Below, piece after piece: positions 44,750-52,350 of a stretch of 64,000 bases of DNA; position 1 is the first letter of the stretch; each line of letters opens with the position of its first letter. The notes under the pieces are model-generated. The model was not told the origin of the DNA. It did no database searches and saw only the letters and a list, made by a program, of their open reading frames with translations. The position numbers and the translations under genes are program-made. This stretch comes from Labilithrix sp. (GTDB lineage: Bacteria > Myxococcota_A > Polyangia > Polyangiales > Polyangiaceae), in assembly GCA_019637155.1 (NCBI GenBank), contig JAHBWE010000015.1:186001-250000 (forward strand), in the 5' to 3' direction.

Positions 44750-46456
44750 TCAGCGATTCTTCAGGCCCGTCCAGCGCAAGAAGCGATCGAGCACCGAGGG
44801 TGGTGGCTGCTCGCGCTCGGGCGGAGGCTGATGCGGGATCCAGCCCGGCGCGCTCGGGTACGGCATCGACTCGGGGGAGTACGACGGGGGCGGTGGGTGC
44901 GACGGATGCTGCGAGACGCGCGACACGTCACGGGAGCTGGACGGGGGCGGCGGCGGGATCGGGAGGGCGCCGCCCATGTTGCGGCGGGAGCTCGGCGCGG
45001 GCGGAGGCGGCGGGACGGGCGGGAGATCGCCGACGCCCCGCTGCGTCGGCACGCGGACGCGCGCGCGGACCGCGTCCTGCTCGCTGACCGCGAGCGAGAC
45101 GCCGCAGGCGAGGCACTGCCGCGCGTGCGGCGGACTCCGCGTCTGGCACATCGCGCAGATCTTCCCTTCGGTGCGGTCGATGTTGATGCGGCGGACCTCC
45201 TCCGGGACGACCCGTTTCTGCGTCGACAGCTCCTCCGGGTAATTCACGGGCGGACCGAGCACCGGAGCCGACGAGGGCGTGACGTTGATGACGGGCCGCG
45301 CCCTCGGAGGAGGCGGGAGCGGCTGCGAGCCTTCGTGCCGGCGGAGGCCGGTCGGCGGAACGGGCAATCCGAGCTCGGCGGCGGTGAGCTTCCGCTGCTG
45401 CTTGGCGCGATCGTACTGGACGGTCTCGTCGTCGATCGAGAGGTCGTCGGACGACGACGATGCCTCCGTGACCGGCTCCTGCACGGTCGGATCCTCCGGC
45501 GCTGGGACGTCGTCGCGATCGTAGGTCGTGCCGAGCTCCGTCGCGAGCTCGTCGTCGTCGCCGCCGCGGTACTCGAGGTCGAGGAGGTTCGCGGTCGTCG
45601 CGCCCATCGCGCTCGAGAGCGCACGCGCGAGCTCCGCCATCGACTCGAACCGGCGATCCGGGTTCTTCATCAGACAGCGCAAGACGACGTGATCGAGCTC
45701 GTTCGGGACGTCCGCGTTCATCTCGATGAGCGGCTTCGGCATCGTGTTGAGGTGCGCGTGGATGAGCGCGGGGACGCCGCCGTCGCGGAACGGGGCCTTT
45801 CCGCAGAGCATCTTGTAGAGCATCACGCCGAGCGAATAGACGTCCGAGCGTCCGTCGACGGGCTTGCCCATGATCTGCTCGGGCGCCATGTAGTCGACCG
45901 TTCCGACGAGCATGCCCGTATGCGTGAGCTGCGTCTGATCGTCGGCGCCGTACGACTTGGCTACGCCGAAATCGAGGACTTTCACGAAATTCGCGTCTCC
46001 CGCGCGCGTGAGCAGCATCACGTTCGCGGGCTTGAGGTCGCGATGGATGATGCTCGCGCGATGCGCGACCTCGAGCGCCTCGCAGATCTGGCGGCCGATG
46101 TGGACGACGACCGACGGAAGGAGCTTCCCGTCGCGCCGTAGCCGCGCGGAGAGCGACTCGCCGTTGAGGAGCTCCATCACGAAGTACATGCCGCTCTCGT
46201 CGCGGCCGAGATCGAACACGTCGATGATGTGCTCGTGCTGGAGGCGCGCGGTGTTCTTGGCTTCGCGGAGGAAGCGGCCGCCGATCTCGTCGTCGAGCTC
46301 GACGCCGTCGAGGGCGCGGATGAGCTTCACCGCGATCGGCCGCTGCATCGTCAGATCGGTCCCGCGGTACACGACGCCCATGCCGCCGTGCCCGATGGTC
46401 GCTTCGAGGCGATACCGCCCGCTCAGCAGCCGTGGGAGATCTTCGTCTGCCGCCAT
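44750..46456 (-). CDS. Ser/Thr protein kinase with Pro-rich tail and zinc ribbon
   Basis: The 568-residue protein has a Hanks-type kinase domain at about residues 14-285: GHGGMGVVYRG loop, invariant Lys in AVKLIRAL, HRDLKPANVML catalytic loop, DFGVAKSYG and APEQIMG. A long disordered acidic/Pro-rich region follows, interrupted by a four-cysteine ribbon ICAMCQTRSPPHARQCLACG near residue 425-445. No membrane segment is present, although myxobacterial kinases often have one. ATG 46456 is used. The divergent small gene starts 42 bases away. The ribbon may bind another protein, but its target is unknown. Confidence 0.9.
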   Translation of the reverse strand: MAADEDLPRLLSGRYRLEATIGHGGMGVVYRGTDLTMQRPIAVKLIRALDGVELDDEIGGRFLREAKNTARLQHEHIIDVFDLGRDESGMYFVMELLNGESLSARLRRDGKLLPSVVVHIGRQICEALEVAHRASIIHRDLKPANVMLLTRAGDANFVKVLDFGVAKSYGADDQTQLTHTGMLVGTVDYMAPEQIMGKPVDGRSDVYSLGVMLYKMLCGKAPFRDGGVPALIHAHLNTMPKPLIEMNADVPNELDHVVLRCLMKNPDRRFESMAELARALSSAMGATTANLLDLEYRGGDDDELATELGTTYDRDDVPAPEDPTVQEPVTEASSSSDDLSIDDETVQYDRAKQQRKLTAAELGLPVPPTGLRRHEGSQPLPPPPRARPVINVTPSSAPVLGPPVNYPEELSTQKRVVPEEVRRINIDRTEGKICAMCQTRSPPHARQCLACGVSLAVSEQDAVRARVRVPTQRGVGDLPPVPPPPPAPSSRRNMGGALPIPPPPPSSSRDVSRVSQHPSHPPPPSYSPESMPYPSAPGWIPHQPPPEREQPPPSVLDRFLRWTGLKNR

Positions 46457-46497
46457 CCGCTCGCCCTCGCGGATCGTATCATCTATGTTCGAACGCC

Positions 46498-46698
46498 GTG
46501 GACCCGGAAACCCACAAGCGCTTCCTCGCGTATCGCGACAAGCACGGCTATTTCGGCGGCACGATCCCGCTGCTCGGCCGTGATGCCTTCCTCGCCGCCG
46601 ACAAGGAACAGCTCGAGCTCGAAGCGAAGGGCGAACGCCGGGATGACGACGAAGAGGCTCGCTTCGAAGAGCTGAGCAAGCTCCTCTTCCGCGACTGA
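46498..46698 (+). CDS. Small acidic protein, 66 aa
   Basis: GTG 46498 gives VDPETHKRFLAYRDKHGYFGG followed by a DAFLAADKEQLELEAKGERR segment and an acidic end (DDDEEARFEEL). It is probably helical and soluble. The reading frame keeps G/C-rich third positions, and AAGGAG for the next gene overlaps its last codons, so the pair is likely co-transcribed. I do not recognise a family. The upstream frame from 46432 overlaps the kinase start and is not needed. Confidence 0.6.
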   Translation: MDPETHKRFLAYRDKHGYFGGTIPLLGRDAFLAADKEQLELEAKGERRDDDEEARFEELSKLLFRD

Positions 46699-46706
46699 AG
46701 GAGCGA

Positions 46707-47900
46707 ATGGGTCCCCGCTCGGCGAGGGCATTCTCGCTCATCCGGAACGTCAGCTCGCTCTGGGAACGCCCGGCGGACACCCACGGCGCGATCGATGGGC
46801 TCCGCGCGATCGCCGTCTCATGGGTCATCGCATTTCACGTATTCGTCTTCATCGGTCGCCCGCTGCGGCACGGTCCGGCGGAACCGATCTTTCGCCTCGC
46901 CAACAGGGGCCTTCTTGGCGTCGACATCTTCTTCGTCCTCAGCGGCTTCCTCATCGGCCGGCTGCTCTTCCGCGAGCTCACCAGCACCGGGACGATCGCG
47001 TTCCGCCGGTTCTATGCGCGGCGAGCGCTCCGTATTCTCCCCGCATACTACGTCTCGCTCTTGATCTACTGCGTCCTCGTCACGACGAATCGGGACACCG
47101 TCTGGGCGAACCTCCTCTTCGTCAACAACTTCCTTCCCGAGAGCCGGCAGTGCATGCCGTGGACGTGGTCGCTCGCGATCGAAGAGCAGTTTTACATCGT
47201 CTTCCCACTCCTCCTCGTCGTCCTCTTCCGCGCGACGCGACGCCGACTCGCGAGCCTCCTCGCTCTCTTCGCGCTCGCTACAGCCGTCCGTGCGGTCATC
47301 GTCGATCGGTACGCGATTCATCTACCGAGCGCCGACCACTCGCGAGTGATGTACGACGCTCTCTACGACAAGCCGCACGCCCGCTTCGGCGAGCTCTTGG
47401 CCGGTGCGATCGCGGCATACGCTCTCGATTTTACGCCTGCCGCCGAGGCGCTGCGACGCGCTCCGCGGCTATCCATCACCGGGATGTGCGCGGCGCTGAC
47501 GATCATTGCTGCGTCCGCCACCACCGCGCAACCGATCTTCCACTACGGCTGGCCGAGGGAGTGGAACTTCGCCTACTACACGTTCTCCACGTCTCTCTTC
47601 TCGGGCAGCGTCGCCTACGCGCTCTTCGTTTGCCTCGCGGGAGCGCGAGGTGGCCGCCACCTCGATCGTCTGCTTTCGTTGCGGATCTTCCGTCCGATCG
47701 CGCAACTCTCGTACTCCGCGTACCTGCTCCACGTGATGGTGATCACGATCGGCCTCGACGTGGCTGCATTCGAGCCGGCGGTGACGGTGGCTACGATGGC
47801 GAGCTACCTGGTCGCGCTCCCGATCGTCAGCCTACTCTCGGCCGCACCGCTCTACCTGCTCGTGGAGAAACCGCTCATGAACCTTCGGACACGGCGGTGA
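46707..47900 (+). CDS. Acyltransferase 3 family membrane protein (OafA-like)
   Basis: The 397-residue protein has about ten membrane segments. Signatures are IDGLRAIAVSWVIAFHVFVF with the catalytic-type His, GLLGVDIFFVLSGFLIGRLL, RRFYARRALRILPAYY and WTWSLAIEEQFYIVFPLLL. Family members O-acylate surface polysaccharides, Nod factors or peptidoglycan. A good ribosome site (AAGGAG) precedes ATG 46707. It is convergent with ddl, with stops 6 bases apart. Confidence 0.93.
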   Translation: MGPRSARAFSLIRNVSSLWERPADTHGAIDGLRAIAVSWVIAFHVFVFIGRPLRHGPAEPIFRLANRGLLGVDIFFVLSGFLIGRLLFRELTSTGTIAFRRFYARRALRILPAYYVSLLIYCVLVTTNRDTVWANLLFVNNFLPESRQCMPWTWSLAIEEQFYIVFPLLLVVLFRATRRRLASLLALFALATAVRAVIVDRYAIHLPSADHSRVMYDALYDKPHARFGELLAGAIAAYALDFTPAAEALRRAPRLSITGMCAALTIIAASATTAQPIFHYGWPREWNFAYYTFSTSLFSGSVAYALFVCLAGARGGRHLDRLLSLRIFRPIAQLSYSAYLLHVMVITIGLDVAAFEPAVTVATMASYLVALPIVSLLSAAPLYLLVEKPLMNLRTRR

Positions 47901-47906
47901 GGCTGA

Positions 47907-48929
47907 TCACACCGCGCGGAGCTTCGCGGTCTGGTTCACGAGCTCGAGGTCCTTCGCTGCGAAGGCGACGCCGGACTGGTGACGCTCGGTGCGCTTCGGC
48001 ATCGGGCGCGTGTGGAGCGTCGCGCCCTCGAGGATCGCCTCGCAGAGGACGTCATACGTGATGCCTGCTGCCTCGGCGATCTTCGGGAGGAGCGAGGTCG
48101 GCGTCATGCCCGGGAGCGTGTTCACCTCGAGGACGTACTCGTTCTCGCCCTCGGTCACGAGGAGGTCGACGCGGCACGCGCCGCTGCAGCCGAGCGCCTT
48201 CGCCGCGCGCTCGGCGAGGTTCATGACGCCGCGGACGCGCGTGGGCGCGATGCGCGGTGGGAGGATGTAGTCCGTCGCGCCGGGCGTGTACTTCGCCTCG
48301 TAGTCGTAGAGGCCGTTCTTCGGCGCCACCTCGATCGCGCCGAGGACGCGGCCGTCGAGGATGCCGACGTGCACCTCGGTCGCCTTCACGAAGCGCTCGA
48401 TGAGCGCGAAGCGATCGTGCTCGAGGGCGGTGCCGACCGCGGCGCGGAGCTCGTTCATGTCCTTCGCGATCGCGAGCCCGACGGAAGAGCCTTCGCTCCG
48501 CGGCTTCACGACGACGGGGAAGCCGAAGCTGCCGTGGAGGTCCTCGAGATCGAGGAGGTCGGCCTCTTGCGCGACGTAGTAGGGCGGCGTCGGGATGTTG
48601 TGGAGGCGGAACATCTCCTTCGCCTTCAGCTTGTCCATCGCGAGCGCGGAGCCGAGGACGCTCGAGCCCGTGTACGGGATGCCCATCATCTCGAGCATGC
48701 CCTGGATGCAGCCGTCTTCGCCGAGGCGGCCGTGGAGCGCGAGGAACGCGACGTCGATCTTCGCGGCGCGGATCGCCTGGTCGGGAGGGGTGACCTCGTC
48801 GAGGACGACGCGGACGACGTCGTGGCCGCGCTCCGCGAGCGCCTTGGCCACGCCTTCACCCGTGCGCAGCGAGACCTCCCGCTCTGCACTGGTTCCGCCC
48901 ATCAAGACCCCCACACGTCGCTTGCTCAT
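47907..48929 (-). CDS. ddl: D-alanine--D-alanine ligase
   Basis: The 340-residue ATP-grasp enzyme makes D-Ala-D-Ala for peptidoglycan. Motifs are GVLMGGTSAEREVSLRTG, LALHGRLGEDG, PVVVKPRSEGSSVGL and the catalytic/metal region YVLEVNTLPGMTPTSLLP. ATG 48929 gives the normal N-terminus. It is read away from the island at 48930-51436 and is likely single, with other mur genes absent here. Confidence 0.95.
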   Translation of the reverse strand: MSKRRVGVLMGGTSAEREVSLRTGEGVAKALAERGHDVVRVVLDEVTPPDQAIRAAKIDVAFLALHGRLGEDGCIQGMLEMMGIPYTGSSVLGSALAMDKLKAKEMFRLHNIPTPPYYVAQEADLLDLEDLHGSFGFPVVVKPRSEGSSVGLAIAKDMNELRAAVGTALEHDRFALIERFVKATEVHVGILDGRVLGAIEVAPKNGLYDYEAKYTPGATDYILPPRIAPTRVRGVMNLAERAAKALGCSGACRVDLLVTEGENEYVLEVNTLPGMTPTSLLPKIAEAAGITYDVLCEAILEGATLHTRPMPKRTERHQSGVAFAAKDLELVNQTAKLRAV

Positions 48930-49145
48930 CCGGCTTACCTCGGGGTTCTGCACATCCAACTTCCGCACCGCGCGGATCACCGCGAATTTCCAAGCGAAGG
49001 GTCGCCGAACCGTGTCCCGAGAGACACGCTCCGACACGCCGCGCTGGGTACTGCCGGGTGATGCGTGCGCGGCTTACGAGCACGTCCGGCTGTAGGCCGC
49101 ACGTACCGCGAAAGCTCGTTCCCACGTACCCAGAGCGCGGTCAAG

Positions 49146-49163
49146 TGGCCAAGTAATTGGCCA
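49146..49163. repeat. Perfect inverted repeat, 7-bp arms
   Basis: TGGCCAA-GTAA-TTGGCCA. This AT-richer palindrome sits in an otherwise GC-rich non-coding stretch. It could be an operator or a hairpin, but no adjacent regulator is visible. Confidence 0.6.
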
Positions 49164-49458
49164 GCTTCACTCGCTCGCGCTCAAGAGCTGTCCAAGAATG
49201 GGCTTTGAGCCGCGAGCGGCTCGCGTGGCGGCGTCCGAGTCCGGGTCGGTTTCCGCAGCCGTGGTCCGGGGGATCCGACGACCGGATGCGGAGTCCGCAG
49301 GCCGGAGGACCGGATGACGGCTCCGGAAGCGGGTCCGGATTCCGGAGCCGGTTCTGGATCCGGATTCGGAGCACGGGCTGACGGTCGACGGATCGCGGAG
49401 TCGGATGCGGACGACAGAAGTGTCGAGGCGAGAGCGGGGGCTGTCGCGCCTCCTGGGC

Positions 49459-49633
49459 GCGCCGAGCGCCTCGGCCCGGCTTCACCTCTGCCGCGCACCT
49501 TCCGCGCCGCCGGCCAAGCAGGAGGAGCGAGTCCGGAAAGACGAAGACATCGCGGCGACCGTCGGCGACGTGAAGCCGGCGTCACGGAAGCTGACGCGAA
49601 GGGTCGGCGAAGCCGGGCCGAGACGCTCGGCGC
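49459..49633. repeat. Long inverted repeat upstream of the IVP-type gene
   Basis: Bases 49459-49486 can pair with 49606-49633 at 26 of 28 positions, enclosing 119 bases. The two mismatches are A-C pairs. The right arm ends 20 bases before the ATG of the four-helix-bundle gene. Transcribed as RNA it would form a very stable long stem. Confidence 0.75.
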
Positions 49634-49652
49634 TACTTCCCAGGAGTCGCTC

Positions 49653-49985
49653 ATGTCCCTTCGTATTCTCGATGACATCGTTCACACCGTCGGCGTTGTC
49701 CACCGCCTCTGCCTCGTCATCGCGCGGCAGGATCCGGACCTCAGCCGCCAGATGAAGCGCGCCATCAACTCCGTCGGTCTCAACGCCGGCGAAGGGCTCT
49801 CCGCGCGCGCCGGCAATCGCACCGTTCGCCTCGAGAGCGCCATGGCCAGCGGGCGCGAGGTCATCCTCGGGCTTCGCATCGCGGGCGCCGCCGGATACCT
49901 CGATGGCGAGCGCGTCGCACGCGAGGTCGACGCCGTCGACCGCATCGTCGCCATCCTCTACAAGCTCGCGTACAAACCGCGTTGA
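49653..49985 (+). CDS. Four-helix-bundle protein, 23S rRNA intervening-sequence (S23) family
   Basis: The 110-residue protein is all helical: VHTVGVVHRLCLVIARQDPDL, RQMKRAINSVGLNAGEGLSA, NRTVRLESAMASGREVILGL, and VDAVDRIVAILYKLA. The NAGEG turn and following RF-like segments are typical of the family first seen in 23S rRNA intervening sequences, which also resembles the Avd protein of diversity-generating retroelements. Function is poorly known, and nucleic-acid binding is suspected. AGGAG lies 6 bases before ATG 49653. The gene sits between a structured non-coding stretch and a transposase, suggesting an accessory island. No rRNA gene is near. Confidence 0.85.
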   Translation: MSLRILDDIVHTVGVVHRLCLVIARQDPDLSRQMKRAINSVGLNAGEGLSARAGNRTVRLESAMASGREVILGLRIAGAAGYLDGERVAREVDAVDRIVAILYKLAYKPR

Positions 49986-49993
49986 GCTCGGTG

Positions 49994-50018
49994 GGCCGCC
50001 GGCCTCGTGCCGGCGGCC
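49994..50018 (+). terminator. Hairpin after the IVP-type gene
   Basis: GGCCGCCGGC-CTCGT-GCCGGCGGCC, a perfect 10-bp stem starting 9 bases after the stop codon. Only ATCTTCT follows, so the T-run is weak and termination is likely but not certain. Confidence 0.6.
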
Positions 50019-50100
50019 ATCTTCTGGCCACGGAGCGTCGTGAGAAAAAGTTGAGACGGGGGATCGACAACGAGCGAATGGACCTTATCGTGCGGACGCG

Positions 50101-51321
50101 ATGGGGCGCGTCCGCACCAAGGAGCCGATGCGCAGACAGGGCGTCATCCGTTTCGAAATGCCGGAAGACACGCTGCCCGAAGACCACCGGGCTCGGCTGC
50201 TCTGGCGGGTGCTCCAGACGCTCGACGTGTCGGCCTTCACGGCGAAGGCGAAGGCGGTGGAGGGACGAGCGGGGCGGGATGTGCTGAGCCCGTCGATGTT
50301 GCTGACGCTCTGGCTCTACGCGATCTCGGTCGGCGTCGGTAGCGCGCGAGAGATCGCGCGGCGGACGAAGTCCGATGAAGCGTTCCGCTGGATCGTCGGC
50401 GACAAGGAGGTGGGGCATGCGACGCTCTCGGCGTTCCGGGTGGGTCACGGAGCTGCGCTCGAGAAGCTGATGACCGACGTGCTGAGTGTCTTGCTGCACA
50501 AGGGCCTGCTGTCCCTCGACCGGGTGGCGCAGGACGGAACGCGCGTCCGCGCCAGCGCGTCTGCTCCCTCGTTCCGTCGCGAGGCGACGCTCTTGGAGTG
50601 CCGCGAGCAGGCGGCGCTGCACGTCAAAGCCGTGATCGCCGACCCGGATCCGGAAGCGAGCGAAGCGGAACGGCTGGCGCGCTATGCGGCGGCTCTCGAC
50701 TATCAACAGCGCGTCGAGGCTGCCATCGCGACGGTGCAGACGCTTCGTGAGGAGGGGAAGGAAAATCCTCGCGCGTCGACGACCGACGCGGATGCGCGCG
50801 TGATGAAGATGCCGGACGGAGGCTTTCGCCCTGGCTACAACATCCAGCTCGCGACGGCAGGCTCGGAGCTCGGAGGTCCTCGGACGATCGTGGGGATTCT
50901 CGTCACGAACGCCGGCAGCGACATGGGAAGCGTCACGCCGATGCTCAAGGACATCGAGGCGCGCACCGGCAAGCTCCCTGCCCAATTCCTCGCGGACGCC
51001 AATCACGCGAAGCACTCCTGCATCGAGGCCGCCACGCAAGCCGGGATCGAGGTCATCATCGCGATCCCGAAGCGAGAACGGTGCTCGACGAAGGGCGTGA
51101 GTCCCGAGGTCGCCGCCTGGCGCGGCCGCATGCAGACCGACGACGCCAAGCGCGCGTATCGTGCGCGCGCGGGCCTCTGCGAGCTATCGAACGCGCACCT
51201 CAAAGAGCATCACGGGACGGCGAGCGTCCTCGTCCGCGGTCTCGCGAAGGTCACCTGCGTCGCGCTCCTCGGCGCCGTCGCGGCGAACATCCTCGCGCAC
51301 GCAAGCGGCTGGCTCGCATAG
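50101..51321 (+). CDS. IS1182-family DDE transposase
   Basis: The 406-residue protein has an N-terminal DUF772-type domain (LLTLWLYAISVGVGSAREIARRTKSDEAFRWIVG) and a DDE catalytic domain. Candidate acidic residues are D145 in AQDGTRV, Asp in FLADANH and Glu in GLCELSNAHLKEHHG, all present, so it appears intact. GGFRPGYNIQLAT and VRGLAKVTCVALL fit the family. The ATG at 50101 is used, and 50128 is possible. A strong terminator follows. Base composition is similar to neighbours, so transfer is not obvious from GC. Confidence 0.88.
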   Translation: MGRVRTKEPMRRQGVIRFEMPEDTLPEDHRARLLWRVLQTLDVSAFTAKAKAVEGRAGRDVLSPSMLLTLWLYAISVGVGSAREIARRTKSDEAFRWIVGDKEVGHATLSAFRVGHGAALEKLMTDVLSVLLHKGLLSLDRVAQDGTRVRASASAPSFRREATLLECREQAALHVKAVIADPDPEASEAERLARYAAALDYQQRVEAAIATVQTLREEGKENPRASTTDADARVMKMPDGGFRPGYNIQLATAGSELGGPRTIVGILVTNAGSDMGSVTPMLKDIEARTGKLPAQFLADANHAKHSCIEAATQAGIEVIIAIPKRERCSTKGVSPEVAAWRGRMQTDDAKRAYRARAGLCELSNAHLKEHHGTASVLVRGLAKVTCVALLGAVAANILAHASGWLA

Positions 51322-51348
51322 CTCCCGCGAAGCTCCGACCTCCTTCGT

Positions 51349-51384
51349 CCCGATCGCCACGCGCGGTCGGGATTTCGTTTCTTG
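51349..51384 (+). terminator. Intrinsic terminator after the transposase
   Basis: CCCGATCGC (51349-51357) pairs with GCGGTCGGG (51363-51371) with one G-T pair and a 5-base loop, followed by ATTTCGTTTCTTG. Confidence 0.75.
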
Positions 51385-51390
51385 TCGCTC

Positions 51391-51413
51391 TTGTCCGGCG
51401 CGTCGCCGGACAA
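51391..51413. repeat. Perfect inverted repeat, 10-bp arms
   Basis: TTGTCCGGCG-CGT-CGCCGGACAA lies between the transposase terminator and the convergent phosphatase stop. No T-run follows on either strand. It could be the edge of the insertion element or a shared 3' hairpin. Confidence 0.7.
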
Positions 51414-51436
51414 AAGTGACAATCTCGGACACCCCT

Positions 51437-52222
51437 TCAGTCGATCTCGACGAGGATGGCCGTGATGTTGTCTTTGCCGCCGCGTTCGTTGGCGAGCGCG
51501 ATGAAGCGCTTCACAGCGGCCTCACCTTGCTGCGCGACGATGGGAGCGATGTCGGAATCGCGCAGGTAGCCGTGGAGGCCGTCGCTGCAGAGGAGGAAAC
51601 GGATGCCGGGCGAGAGCTTCACGAGGCCGGTGTCGACCTGGACGTAGTCGCGGTTGCCGACGGCGCGCGTGATGACGTTGCGGTGAGGCGACTTTTTCGC
51701 CTCCTGCGGGGTGATGAGGCCCTGCTTCAACTGCCAGGCGATAAGGGTGTGATCTTCCGTCAGTTGTTCGACGCCGTCACCCTGCACCTTGTAGATGCGA
51801 GAGTCGCCGACCTGCGCCGTCACGGCGTACTCGCCGAGGACGAGCAGCGCGCTCAGCGTCGTGCCCATGCCGGTCTTGCCCCGGTCCATCTCCGCCATCG
51901 AGAAGACCATGTACGTCGCGGCCTGAATGGAGCTCTCCATCAGGCGGCACGCGGCGCGGACGTCCTCTTCCACCACCGGATCGGCGAGCTCGTGGAGGTT
52001 GCCGATGCCGCGCTTGACCATGCCGTAGACGGTCTCGACCGCCTCCTGGCTCGCGATCTCGCCGGCGGCGTGGCCGCCCATGCCGTCGCCGACAATGTAG
52101 AGGCCGAGGCGATCGTCGAAGAAGAACGCGTCCTCGTTCGATTGGCGCTTGCGCCCAACGTCAGTGAGGCCGGTGCCGGTCCGTCGAAGTGGTGCTTGGG
52201 CGGGCTGATCAGTCATCGCCAT
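51437..52222 (-). CDS. PP2C-type Ser/Thr protein phosphatase
   Basis: The protein has about 261 residues and the metal-binding and catalytic motifs RKRQSNEDAFF, VGDGMGGHAAGE, VGDSRIYKVQG, LLCSDGLHGYL and GGKDNITAILVE. It is soluble and of stand-alone PP2C size. It reverses Ser/Thr phosphorylation, and the kinase at 44750 shows such signalling in this genome. ATG 52222 is used, with ATG 52216 and GTG 52225 as alternatives. It is divergent from the type III export-gate gene by 128 bases. Confidence 0.93.
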   Translation of the reverse strand: MAMTDQPAQAPLRRTGTGLTDVGRKRQSNEDAFFFDDRLGLYIVGDGMGGHAAGEIASQEAVETVYGMVKRGIGNLHELADPVVEEDVRAACRLMESSIQAATYMVFSMAEMDRGKTGMGTTLSALLVLGEYAVTAQVGDSRIYKVQGDGVEQLTEDHTLIAWQLKQGLITPQEAKKSPHRNVITRAVGNRDYVQVDTGLVKLSPGIRFLLCSDGLHGYLRDSDIAPIVAQQGEAAVKRFIALANERGGKDNITAILVEID

Positions 52223-52350
52223 CACGTAGGAGTCGGTGCGATTGGCGATGATAGCCGCAGAAGTGCCGCGCCCACATCAAGAATCTTTCAGATTCGAGGG
52301 CGCCCGAACGGCCGAAGCGCCTTGCGTTCGTTTTCGGGTACGGTCGGGCC

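Larger units (their letters stand above)
48930..49652. other. Non-coding accessory stretch with biased TCCGG-rich sequence
   Basis: About 720 bases between ddl and the four-helix-bundle gene show no convincing gene. The ddl promoter must lie at its left end. Bases about 49215-49400 are dominated by variants of GGATCCGGATTCGG, a simple-sequence-like zone. A perfect palindrome (49146-49163) and a long inverted repeat (49459-49633) lie inside. Short frames here have no recognisable product. Confidence 0.5.
50019..51413 (+). mobile_element. IS1182-like insertion sequence, ends not resolved
   Basis: The element is inferred from an intact transposase gene lying between two hairpins. I compared the 80 bases before the gene and the 110 bases after it and found no terminal inverted repeats or target duplication, so the limits given are approximate and set by the flanking hairpins. 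Confidence 0.35.

Noticed and set aside
49459..49985. Diversity-generating retroelement around the Avd-like gene
   Set aside because: No reverse transcriptase, no template/variable repeat pair with adenine bias, and no target gene are present.
51391..51413. Perfect hairpin as terminator for the PP2C gene
   Set aside because: On the minus strand the T-rich stretch comes before, not after, the stem, so it is recorded only as an inverted repeat.
50019..51436. Terminal inverted repeats for the IS1182-like element
   Set aside because: Direct comparison of both flanks gave no convincing match, so element limits are left open.
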